DNA from: Myxococcales bacterium
GTDB taxonomy: Bacteria > Myxococcota_A > Polyangia > Polyangiales > Ga0077539
Assembly (NCBI GenBank): GCA_016793325.1
Contig: JAEUKI010000067.1
Coordinates: 124,001-188,000 of the forward strand
Length of the DNA: 64,000 nt
Reading direction: 5' to 3'
Numbering within the stretch: position 1 is the first letter of the stretch; each line of letters begins with the position of its first letter. The position numbers and the translations under genes were made by a program. Shown piece by piece: positions 16,450 to 23,813 of this stretch. The notes beneath the pieces are model-generated. The model was given only the letters and a program-made list of their open reading frames with translations, searched no databases and had not been told where the DNA came from.

Positions 16450-18318
16450 ATGCCATCGCGTCGGCCACTGTGTCTCGCGCTCGCCGCGCTCTCGCTCGTC
16501 GCGTGTTCGACCGCAGCGACGCGAGACGCCGCAGACGATACCGACAGCGCGCTCGAAGACCGCGCGCTCGAGGACCAGGCGACGCTCGACGCAATCACAC
16601 AGGACGCCCCCGCCTCCCCCGACGTCGCACCCTCGGACGCGAGCGCGCTCGACGTCCCAAACGATCGCACGACCGCGCCCCTCGCGATCGCGCCGCTCGC
16701 GCCCTGGATGCTCGTCGAGGACCGTGAAGCGACGCGAACCATCGAGGTCCGCGGAGGAAGCGGCGTCCCGCGCGTGTTCGTCGAGGGACTTCCGCCGGGA
16801 GCGCTCTTCGACGAAGCGACGCGGACGATTCGATTTCGACCGGACTTTATTCAGGGTGGACAGCGCTTCACGATCCGCGTCACCGCGCGCAGCGGAGGCT
16901 CCAGCGCGACCGCGACGCTCGAGGCGATCGTCGAAGACACCATTCGTCCGCCGGCGCCGACGATCGCGCGACGCGAGACGGGCACGGGATTCGAGCGGCT
17001 CTTTTTGCGGCAGAGCACCGATCGGTACACGGACAGCGCAGGGCACGCGGGGCGGGCGTTCGACGCGGTGGTGACCGTTCCCACGATGGCGAGCGCGACC
17101 CGACGGATGCCCGTGCGCGTGTCGCTCCACGGGATCGGAGCGGCGTCGCCAGGGAGCGCGGGATCGTCGACGGAGTTCAGGATTTTTCCACACGATCCGA
17201 ATAACACGTACTGGTGGGGCTACTCGGCGAACCTCCCGAGCGGCGCGGCCACGAGCGGAACGGTCCCCGAGTACACAGCGCGCCGCGTATTGCAGCTCGT
17301 CGAGTGGGTGCAGCGCACCTACGCGGGCGCAGACCCCGATCGCACGTACATCGCGGGCAGCTCGATGGGCGGCGCGGGCGCGGCCACGATCGGACTGTTG
17401 CACGCGAGGCACTTCTGCTTCGTCGACGCGTCGCTCCTTCAGACGATCCCACGCAACCACCGGCCCTCTCGCATGACGACGCTCACCACGCGCTGGGGCG
17501 CTCCGTCGTTGGGGCTCGTGGACGAGTCGGGGATGTCCGTCTGGGATCGCATGGACCTCACGCGCGCGCTCGCCGAGAGCGCCGAGGCGCGCGATCAGTT
17601 TCTCGAGATCCACCACGGAAAAGACGACGACACGATTCACTTCGGCGCCGTCGTCTTCCGCAGCCCCCTGACGATGCGGAGCTTCTACCAGGCGCTCCAA
17701 GAGACCCACACGGGCTACCTCGCGAGCTGGGACGAAGGATCCCACGGCCCGTCGGACCCGGTGCTCGGCGCAGACTGGTGGAGCAACGCGTTCAGCTTCG
17801 TCACAGACGCCACCACGCACGCGCGCCGAGGCGAGGCGTTTGTCGCGTTTTCGCGGTGCAGCGCCGATCGAAACGCCGGCGACGGGACGGGCAACGGGCG
17901 GCGCGCGTTCAGCGCAGAGTCGGGCTACGCGGGGCAGCTCGCCGTCGCGGGAGACACGGGCTGGAGCGGAGAGATCGCAGGCACACATAATCGACTTCTG
18001 CGCTGGGACTCGACGCGCATCACCGACACGATCGATCGATTCTCGATCTTCGTCCGCGCCGTCAACGGGACGGGCAGCGCCCCGCCTCGCACGGGCTACC
18101 CCACGCGCGGCGATCGCTTCGACGGTGCGCTCCCGGTGCGCGTGGACCTCACGCCGCGGAGGGTTCAACGCTTCGTCACGAGGCCCGGCGAGCGCGTGCG
18201 TTGGAGCTTTCGCGGAGCGTCCGGCGAGCTCACCGCCAACGGCGACGGCTCCGTCACCGTGCCCGCGGTGATGCTCGACACGACGTGGACCGAGCTCGTG
18301 TTGCAGCGCGTCGAGTAG
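16450..18318 (+). CDS. Alpha/beta-hydrolase (esterase-like) lipoprotein
   Basis: A 622-residue exported enzyme. The signal (LCLALAALSLVAC) is followed by an Asp/Ala-rich linker of about 55 residues. Residues about 85-165 form an Ig-like beta domain of the putative-Ig kind (GGSGVPRVFVEGLPPGALFD). The catalytic domain follows with the nucleophile elbow AGSSMGGAG (GxSxG), preceded by DPDRTYI as in PHB-depolymerase/feruloyl-esterase-type hydrolases; HGKDDD and EGSHGPSDP provide candidate acid and His residues. A further C-terminal beta domain follows. It would hydrolyse esters outside the cell; the substrate cannot be read from sequence. A TACGCT hexamer precedes the ATG by 8 bases. Confidence 0.85.
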   Translation: MPSRRPLCLALAALSLVACSTAATRDAADDTDSALEDRALEDQATLDAITQDAPASPDVAPSDASALDVPNDRTTAPLAIAPLAPWMLVEDREATRTIEVRGGSGVPRVFVEGLPPGALFDEATRTIRFRPDFIQGGQRFTIRVTARSGGSSATATLEAIVEDTIRPPAPTIARRETGTGFERLFLRQSTDRYTDSAGHAGRAFDAVVTVPTMASATRRMPVRVSLHGIGAASPGSAGSSTEFRIFPHDPNNTYWWGYSANLPSGAATSGTVPEYTARRVLQLVEWVQRTYAGADPDRTYIAGSSMGGAGAATIGLLHARHFCFVDASLLQTIPRNHRPSRMTTLTTRWGAPSLGLVDESGMSVWDRMDLTRALAESAEARDQFLEIHHGKDDDTIHFGAVVFRSPLTMRSFYQALQETHTGYLASWDEGSHGPSDPVLGADWWSNAFSFVTDATTHARRGEAFVAFSRCSADRNAGDGTGNGRRAFSAESGYAGQLAVAGDTGWSGEIAGTHNRLLRWDSTRITDTIDRFSIFVRAVNGTGSAPPRTGYPTRGDRFDGALPVRVDLTPRRVQRFVTRPGERVRWSFRGASGELTANGDGSVTVPAVMLDTTWTELVLQRVE

Positions 18319-18379
18319 CGCTCGGTCGCACAAACAGCGCTCGATCGCTCTGCCCCCTATTCGTCGTCGCGCGCTGTGA

Positions 18380-18477
18380 TAGCGTCCTCGGCCATGTTCG
18401 CAGTCCGACACTGCCTCTGAGCGCCGCGATGGCTCGGAGGTACCGAGCCAGAGCGACCGCCCGCGACGTAGCCTCCG
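18380..18477 (+). promoter_or_regulatory. Putative promoter and attenuator-like leader of the 18.5-21.8 kb operon
   Basis: TAGCGT (18380-18385) lies 7 bases before an 8-codon ORF. Just after its stop come two mutually exclusive pairings: GGCTCGG/CCGAGCC (18431-18437 with 18443-18449, 5-base loop), and CGGAGGTAC (18435-18443) with GTAGCCTCCG (18468-18477). Overlapping alternative stems after a tiny ORF are the layout of a translation-sensitive attenuator. This reading is inference; no terminator U-tract is present. Confidence 0.35.
18393..18419 (+). CDS. Possible 8-residue leader peptide containing Cys
   Basis: The ORF reads MFAVRHCL then TGA. It has no Shine-Dalgarno but its ATG sits 7 bases after a TAGCGT hexamer, the spacing seen at other leaderless starts here. 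It is followed by alternative hairpins and then by an operon with a sulfur-type flavoenzyme-like gene, so a Cys-sensing leader is conceivable. A single Cys codon is weak support, and the ORF may be chance. Confidence 0.25.
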
Positions 18478-18548
18478 CCCGCGTTGGGTCGACGGAGAGC
18501 GCTCGCGTTCTCCTCGCACACTCGACCCACGCAACGGTGTTCGTCGCA

Positions 18549-19679
18549 ATGAGCAGCATCAACGAAGCAGACTTTCTCGCTTCTCTCGAACGCGTCGCCA
18601 AGGTGGCCGCGACCCACGCCCACGCCGTCGATCAACAGGGACGATTTCCCGAAGAGACCGTCGAAGCGCTGCGCGCCGAGGGATTGCTCGGGCTCTTCTC
18701 CGCGACCTCCGTCGGAGGAAAGGGCGGGACCCTCCGCCACGCAGCGCGCGCCGTCGAACGGATCGGCCGCGAGTGTGGCTCGTCCGCGATGGTGCTCTGC
18801 ATGCACTACTGCGGCACCGCCGTGATCGAGAAGTTCGGCGACGAAGCGACGCGACGCGAGATCGCCGAGGGCAAGCACCTCTCGACGCTCGCGTTCTCCG
18901 AAGCGGGCTCGCGCAGCCACTTTTGGGCGCCGATCAGCACGGCGACCAAGGTCGACGGCGGCTACAAGCTCGACGCGCACAAGAGCTGGATCACCGCGGC
19001 GAGCCACGCGACCGCGTACGTGTGGTCGAGCAAGCCCTCGGGCGCCGAGGGCGCGAGCTCGATCTGGCTCGTCTCGCGCACGGCCAAGGGGCTGAAGACC
19101 ACGGCGGCGTTCGACGGCCTCGGCCTGCGCGGCAACGACTCGGCGCCGATCAGCGCCGAGGGCGTGATCGTCGGCGAGTCCGCGAGGCTCGGGGCGGACG
19201 GCGGCGGTTTCGACATCATGATGGGCGTCGTGTTGCCTGTGTTTTCGCTGCTCAACTCCGCGTGCTCCGTCGGCTTGATGGAGGCCGCGATCGGCCGCGC
19301 GATCGGGCACATCACGGGCACCAAGCACCAGCACTTGAATAGTAGCGTCGCGGACATCCCGACGGTGCGCGCGTACGTCTCCAAGGCGAAGGTCCGCGCG
19401 GACGCGGCGCGCGCGCTGTGGGAGGACTCGCTCGCGGCGCTCGAGGCGGGACGCGCGGACGCGCAGCTCCGCGTGCTCGAGGTGAAGGCCCTGACCAACG
19501 AGAGCGCGCTCGAGGTGACCGACCTCGCCATGCGCGTCTGCGGAGGCGCCGCGTTTCGCAAAGAAAACGGCGTCGAACGCGCGTTTCGCGACGCGCGCGC
19601 GGGCTTCGTGATGGCCCCGACCAGCGACGCGCTCTATGAATTCATGGGCCGCGCGCTCGTCGGCCTGCCGCTGTTCTGA
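18549..19679 (+). CDS. Acyl-CoA dehydrogenase family flavoprotein
   Basis: A 376-residue protein with the full acyl-CoA dehydrogenase fold: N-terminal helical domain (FPEETVEALRAEGLLGLF), middle beta domain with LSTLAFSEAGSRSHFW and KLDAHKSWITAASHA, and C-terminal helices ending RVCGGAAFRK and ERAFRDARAGFVMAPTSDAL. Classical members oxidise acyl-CoA with FAD. The C-terminal pattern also fits the DszC/SfnB branch, flavin-dependent monooxygenases acting on sulfur compounds; I cannot separate these by eye. The ATG at 18549 matches the domain start, though the frame is open back to an ATG at 18429 inside the leader region. The next gene begins 15 bases downstream. Confidence 0.88.
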   Translation: MSSINEADFLASLERVAKVAATHAHAVDQQGRFPEETVEALRAEGLLGLFSATSVGGKGGTLRHAARAVERIGRECGSSAMVLCMHYCGTAVIEKFGDEATRREIAEGKHLSTLAFSEAGSRSHFWAPISTATKVDGGYKLDAHKSWITAASHATAYVWSSKPSGAEGASSIWLVSRTAKGLKTTAAFDGLGLRGNDSAPISAEGVIVGESARLGADGGGFDIMMGVVLPVFSLLNSACSVGLMEAAIGRAIGHITGTKHQHLNSSVADIPTVRAYVSKAKVRADAARALWEDSLAALEAGRADAQLRVLEVKALTNESALEVTDLAMRVCGGAAFRKENGVERAFRDARAGFVMAPTSDALYEFMGRALVGLPLF

Positions 19680-19694
19680 GAGGACCGCTCACCC

Positions 19695-20564
19695 ATGAAG
19701 CGAGATCGATCGAAGCTGGTCCTCGGAGCCGTCGCGTACGACGCCAAGGTCGTCACGATTTGGGACGGGTTTCTCCGGTGGTTCGAAGAGCGCTCGTTGC
19801 CCTTCGACTACGTGCTCTACACAAACTACGAGCGCCAAGTCGAAGGGATGTTTCTCGGCGAGCACCACGTCTCGTGGAACTCTCCGCTCGCCTGGCTCCA
19901 AGCCGAGCGCCTCGCCGCCAAGGAGGGCCGCGTCGCGAAGGCCATCGCGATGCGCGACAGCGACCAGGACCTTCGCTCGGCGATCCTCGTGCGCAAAGAC
20001 AGCGACGCCAAGACCGTCGCGGATCTGCGAGGCAAACGCGTGGGCGTCGGCGCGTGGGACTCTCCGCAAGCGACGATCCTCCCGATGCTGCACCTCGCGG
20101 ACAACGGGCTCGACCCCGAGCGCGACGCCGCCATGGTCGCGCACGACGTCCTCGTCGGAAAGCACGGCGACCACATCGGCGGCGAGCGCGACGCGGTCAA
20201 AGCCCTGCTCGCGGGCACGCTCGACGCGGCGTGCGTGCTCGACGCCAACGTCCTCGGCTTCGCGCGAGACGGGACGGTCCCCGCAGGAGCGCTACGAACC
20301 CTCGCGGTGACAGAGCCCTTCGATCACTGCAACTTCACGATCCTCGAGGGCAACGAGGCGCCCGCGGGCGCGATCGCGAAGTTCACCGAGCTGCTCCTCT
20401 CGCAGGACTACAACGACCCCGCGGTGCGCCCGCTCATGGACCTCGAGGGACTCAAGGCCTGGAAGCCCGGTCGCACCGAAGGCTACGCGCCGCTCGCGCG
20501 CGCGATCGATCGCTTTCGCACGATCGACCCGTGGCTCGCGGCCCGCGCAGAGAAGGGCGCATAG
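19695..20564 (+). CDS. PhnD/SsuA-fold substrate-binding-like protein, cytoplasmic
   Basis: A 289-residue protein with the type 2 periplasmic-binding fold as in phosphonate, sulfonate and THI5-like binders: ERQVEGMFLGEHHVSWNSPLAW, TVADLRGKRVGVGAWDSPQA, and DAVKALLAGTLDAACVLDANV. It has no signal peptide (it opens MKRDRSKLVLGAV), so it should stay in the cytoplasm, and no permease or ATPase gene accompanies it. It may therefore sense or present a ligand, or act as an enzyme as THI5 does. A GAGAGGA Shine-Dalgarno precedes the ATG. It lies between the flavoprotein gene (15 bases) and the ferritin-like gene (2 bases), so it is firmly in one operon. Confidence 0.85.
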   Translation: MKRDRSKLVLGAVAYDAKVVTIWDGFLRWFEERSLPFDYVLYTNYERQVEGMFLGEHHVSWNSPLAWLQAERLAAKEGRVAKAIAMRDSDQDLRSAILVRKDSDAKTVADLRGKRVGVGAWDSPQATILPMLHLADNGLDPERDAAMVAHDVLVGKHGDHIGGERDAVKALLAGTLDAACVLDANVLGFARDGTVPAGALRTLAVTEPFDHCNFTILEGNEAPAGAIAKFTELLLSQDYNDPAVRPLMDLEGLKAWKPGRTEGYAPLARAIDRFRTIDPWLAARAEKGA

Positions 20565-20566
20565 CG

Positions 20567-21799
20567 ATGGACGGCGAGCCGAGCACGACGGGGGAGACGC
20601 TCCTCGATCTCGACGCGCTCGGACTCGAGCAGGGGGGGCACATCCTCGTCTTGCGCGCGCTCCGCGCGGCCGGCGCTGGCGCGCGCGTGTGCGTCCGAGG
20701 GAGCCACCCGGACCTCGCGCTGCAGCTCTCGGTGTTCGCCCGTGAGGGCGCACACAAAATCGAGTCGCTCACCCGCGCAGAGCGCGACCTCGGCGCGGTC
20801 GTCGCCATCACCGTGGGCGCTTCGGTGGGGGCGCGCGCGCACGGAGCGTCCCGCGCAGGCAGCGCGAAGCCCGAGCGCGGCGCGATCGCTCCGCGCGCGG
20901 ACGGGCGCTGGGGCCTCGCGGCGCGGGGCGCGCTCGTCGAGGCGGGGGCTCCTTCGTGGGACTTTTCGCTGGTCGATCGCGACGTCGTGTGGGCGGACGA
21001 AGCGAAGAAGCTCTACGCCCAAGCGCTCGCGTCGCAGTGGGACCCCGAGGTCGCCATCCCGTGGAGCGCGCCGATCGAGCACCCGCCGTTCGTCGAAGAC
21101 GCCGTCGTCCAAGTGATGACGTACCTCGTCGAAAACGAAAACGCCGCGCTGCTCGTTCCCGCGCGTTTTCTCGGGCGAATTCACCCGCACTTTCGCGAGG
21201 TCGTTCAGCTCCTCGCGATCCAGCTCGCGGACGAAGCGCGGCACGTCGAGGTGTTCACGCGCCGCGCGCTCTTGCGAAGGGACGAGCTCGCGCTCTCGAC
21301 CGTGGGCGGCCAGCGCTCGCTGCAGACGCTCTTCGAAGAGAGCGACTTCGTCTTGTCCACGCTGCTCTTGTCGGTGCTCGGCGAGGGGAGCTTCGCGGAC
21401 CTCTTGTGGTTTCTGCACGAGCACGCCCCGGACCCCGTGACGCGGACCATCGCGCAGCTCACCGCCCGCGACGAAAGCCGCCACGTCGCCGCGGGGATGG
21501 CGCACGTGCACTTCGCCCTCGAAGCGAGGCCCGAGGACCGGAGCCGCGCGCGCGCCGCGATCGAGCACCGTCACGTCGCCTTGCAGCACACGAGCGGGCT
21601 CAACGCCGAGGTCTTCGACGCCCTGGTGCTCCTCGCCGCGGGCGGGCTCGAGCCCGCAGCGATCGGCCGTGGATTCGACGCGGTTCAGAGCCTGCAGCGT
21701 CGCATGCACGAGGGCCGGCAGCGTCGGCTCGAGCGCCTGGGCTTTACCGCAGAAGACGCCGCGTCCCTGGCAGGTCTACACACGCGTAATTTCATGTAG
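20567..21799 (+). CDS. TusA-like domain fused to ferritin-like diiron domain
   Basis: A 410-residue soluble protein. Residues about 12-70 (LLDLDALGLEQGGHILVLRAL, then VCVRGSHPDLALQLSVF) match the TusA/SirA pattern of a small beta-alpha fold, but the CPxP Cys motif is replaced by EQGGH, so sulfur transfer by that Cys is not possible. Residues about 150-400 form a ferritin-like four-helix bundle with candidate iron ligands in LADEARHVEVF and ARDESRHVAAG, plus acidic positions in VENENAALL and ESDFVLSTL. Such bundles are diiron oxidases or oxygenases. It starts 2 bases after the preceding stop. Its place with a flavoprotein and a binding protein suggests an oxidative step on a small substrate. 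Confidence 0.8.
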   Translation: MDGEPSTTGETLLDLDALGLEQGGHILVLRALRAAGAGARVCVRGSHPDLALQLSVFAREGAHKIESLTRAERDLGAVVAITVGASVGARAHGASRAGSAKPERGAIAPRADGRWGLAARGALVEAGAPSWDFSLVDRDVVWADEAKKLYAQALASQWDPEVAIPWSAPIEHPPFVEDAVVQVMTYLVENENAALLVPARFLGRIHPHFREVVQLLAIQLADEARHVEVFTRRALLRRDELALSTVGGQRSLQTLFEESDFVLSTLLLSVLGEGSFADLLWFLHEHAPDPVTRTIAQLTARDESRHVAAGMAHVHFALEARPEDRSRARAAIEHRHVALQHTSGLNAEVFDALVLLAAGGLEPAAIGRGFDAVQSLQRRMHEGRQRRLERLGFTAEDAASLAGLHTRNFM

Positions 21800-21812
21800 C
21801 GTTGTTGGCTGC

Positions 21813-23036
21813 ATGCAGGATCGCTCGACGCGGCCATTCGACGTGATCGTCTTCGGCGCCAGCGGCGTGACGGGTCGACGGGTCGCCGAAGACCTCGCGC
21901 GACGCGCTCCGGGGCGCTTCGCGTTGGCAGGGCGCGACCTCGCGAAGCTCGAAGCCGTGCGCGAAGAGGTCGCGCAGTTTGCGCCCGCGGTGCGAGAGGC
22001 GCCGCTCGTCCGCGCGTCGCTCGACGATCCTGACTCGCTGCGCGCGATGGCCTCGCAGTGCCGCGTCGTCGCCAACGCCGTCGGCCCCTACGCCCACTAC
22101 GGAACGCCCGTCGTCCAAGCCTGCATCGCCGCAGGCACGGACCACTGCGACATCACCGGCGAGGTCCAGTGGATGCGCTCGATCATCGAGCGCTTCGATC
22201 GCGCTGCCAAAGAAGCGGGCGTTCGCGTCGTTCACGCGTGCGGGTTCGACTCGATCCCGTCGGACCTCGGCGTGCTCGTGCTCGACGCGCGCGCCAAACA
22301 ACGGGGCGTTCGCTTGTCGCGCGTCCGCTACGTGCTTCACAGCGCGCGAGGGCGCGGCTCGGGCGGATCGTTCGCGAGCCTGACGCACATGTTCACGCGG
22401 GCCAACGAAGACCCGACGGTGCGCGAGATCTTGAGCGACCCGTACTCGCTCTGCCCCGAGCCCGAGCGCGGCGCGGACAAGGGCGAGTTCAAGGGCGTGC
22501 GCTACGACAGGGCGCGCGGCGGATGGGCGGGGCCGTTCTTCATGGCCCCGATCAACGAGCGCGTCGTGCGACGATCCAACGCGCTGCTCGGCCACCGGTA
22601 CGGCCGCGATTTTCAGTACGAAGAGTCCCACGCGTTCGGTCACGGCCCGCTCGGCTTGCTCGGCGCGGCGACGATCGCCGCGTTCATCGGCGCGATCCCC
22701 TGGGTGCTCGAGGGACCTCTGCGACGGCGCGCGTTCGAGAGCGTGTCGCCCAAGCCCGGCGAGGGACCGACGCGCGACGAGATCGTGCACGGGCACTTCG
22801 CGTTGAAGCTCGACGCCGTCACGATGGACGGCGACCGCGAGGGACCGCCGTTGTCCGTGCGCGTGACAGGCGATCGCGACCCCGGCTACGGCGCGACCGG
22901 CGGAATGTTCGCCGAGAGCGCCCTCTTGCTCGCGGAGGACAACGACCCGCGCGAGGGCGGCGTTCACACGACCGCGAGCGCCCTCGGACTGCGCGCGATC
23001 GAGCGCATGGCGCGCGCGGGCGTGGTGTTCGAATAG
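21813..23036 (+). CDS. Saccharopine dehydrogenase-like / trans-acting enoyl reductase family protein
   Basis: A 407-residue protein opening with a Rossmann nucleotide-binding motif (FDVIVFGASGVTGRRVAED) and an AGR segment that fits NADP binding. It continues with AVGPYAHYGTPVVQACIAAG and CDITGEVQWMR, typical of the family that includes mycobacterial trans-acting enoyl reductases and saccharopine dehydrogenase-like oxidoreductases. One hydrophobic stretch (LGLLGAATIAAFIGAIPWVL, about residues 280-300) may touch the membrane. Mycobacterial members reduce enoyl groups of lipids, so a lipid substrate is possible. It starts 13 bases after the ferritin-like gene; a TAGCGT hexamer 10 bases before its ATG suggests it may also have its own promoter. 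Confidence 0.82.
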   Translation: MQDRSTRPFDVIVFGASGVTGRRVAEDLARRAPGRFALAGRDLAKLEAVREEVAQFAPAVREAPLVRASLDDPDSLRAMASQCRVVANAVGPYAHYGTPVVQACIAAGTDHCDITGEVQWMRSIIERFDRAAKEAGVRVVHACGFDSIPSDLGVLVLDARAKQRGVRLSRVRYVLHSARGRGSGGSFASLTHMFTRANEDPTVREILSDPYSLCPEPERGADKGEFKGVRYDRARGGWAGPFFMAPINERVVRRSNALLGHRYGRDFQYEESHAFGHGPLGLLGAATIAAFIGAIPWVLEGPLRRRAFESVSPKPGEGPTRDEIVHGHFALKLDAVTMDGDREGPPLSVRVTGDRDPGYGATGGMFAESALLLAEDNDPREGGVHTTASALGLRAIERMARAGVVFE

Positions 23037-23049
23037 GGACGCGAGGGGC

Positions 23050-23320
23050 GCGCGGCAGCAAGCAGCCGCGCACTGTGCTTCGCAGACCCGCGCAGCGAGT
23101 CTTCTTGAGCTAGCTCCGCAGGCGTTCTCGCTCGCGCTCGAACTGAGGCACGGGGGTTGTGGCGCGTGCGTGCTTCGAGTGACCTGCAAACGCGCAGGTA
23201 GAGTTCGAGAGACTCTTCGCTCGAAGTTCGAGCGCGAGCGAGAACGCCTGCCGAGATAGATCGCGTGACGGTGCCGCGTGATGTCTTCGAGGCACGATGC
23301 GCGGCTGCTTGCTGCCGCGC
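23050..23320. repeat. Palindromic interspersed repeat, copy 1 (about 270 bp)
   Basis: The element fills the gap between 23036 and 23356. It has terminal inverted repeats of 27 bases (23052-23078 and 23292-23318, starting GCGGCAGCAAGCAGCCGCG, two mismatches), an internal perfect 24-bp inverted repeat (23121-23144 and 23225-23248), and a central CCTGC/GCAGG hairpin. A second copy lies at 32878-33148. It encodes no convincing protein. A stray extra copy of the terminal sequence follows it, near 23327. MITE-like or REP-like; no transposase is present in the window. Confidence 0.9.
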
Positions 23321-23355
23321 TGAGAGCGGCTGCTTGCTGCCTCGCCCAATTTCGC

Positions 23356-23781
23356 TCACCCGCAGGGCGTCATCGACACTGTTTGCGAATCGATCGCCAC
23401 GCGCATGGGCATGGCGCTCGTGCTCGGAACCGCGATCCCTGTGACGGTCTTCGAGCCGAGCGTGACCACCACGGGAAGTCGCCCCGCGCCGCAATTGACG
23501 CGGCCGATCACGCGCGCGGTCAGCGTGTACGCGCCGTCGGGGAGCTGCACGGTGACCATGCGCGTGTCGGACATCCCGACGGGCACGATCCGCCGCAGGG
23601 GCTGTGAGGGCATCGCGCTCGTGGGGGCGAAGTTCATCTCGAGCTCGATGCCGCCGACGCTCAAACCACGGTTGAACGCCGCGTTCAGCCCCGAGAACTC
23701 GAGGTTCAGCTGCGTCTGCGTCGCGGGGTCCGCGCAGCCCGCGGACAGGAGGCCCGCTGCGAGCGCACACACTTTCAACAT
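23356..23781 (-). CDS. Small putative lipoprotein (141 aa)
   Basis: The start at 23781 gives a clear lipoprotein signal (KVCALAAGLLSAGC) with the Cys at residue 16. The mature part is beta-rich: LNLEFSGLNAAF, then VTVQLPDGAYTLTARVIG and LPVVVTLGSKTVTG, resembling a single beta-sandwich with a DGxYxLxA strand typical of carboxypeptidase-regulatory or PEGA-like folds. I do not assign a family. The frame is open much further upstream, but that is antisense to the PEGA gene. It lies 32 bases downstream of the PEGA protein gene in the same direction, so the pair is likely an operon whose products both act at the envelope. Confidence 0.72.
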   Translation of the reverse strand: MLKVCALAAGLLSAGCADPATQTQLNLEFSGLNAAFNRGLSVGGIELEMNFAPTSAMPSQPLRRIVPVGMSDTRMVTVQLPDGAYTLTARVIGRVNCGAGRLPVVVTLGSKTVTGIAVPSTSAMPMRVAIDSQTVSMTPCG

Positions 23782-23813
23782 CGCCCTTGGATTCCAGCGT
23801 TGTCGCGCGAGGC

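Noticed and set aside
18380..18550. SAM, SAH or cobalamin riboswitch upstream of the flavoprotein operon
   Set aside because: I looked for the conserved cores of these classes in the leader and did not find them; only short competing stems are visible.
23110..23349. Open frames within and beside the palindromic repeat, also at 32798-33403
   Set aside because: The same peptide fragments arise in both repeat copies from palindromic DNA; they have no start signals and Arg/Ser-rich composition.
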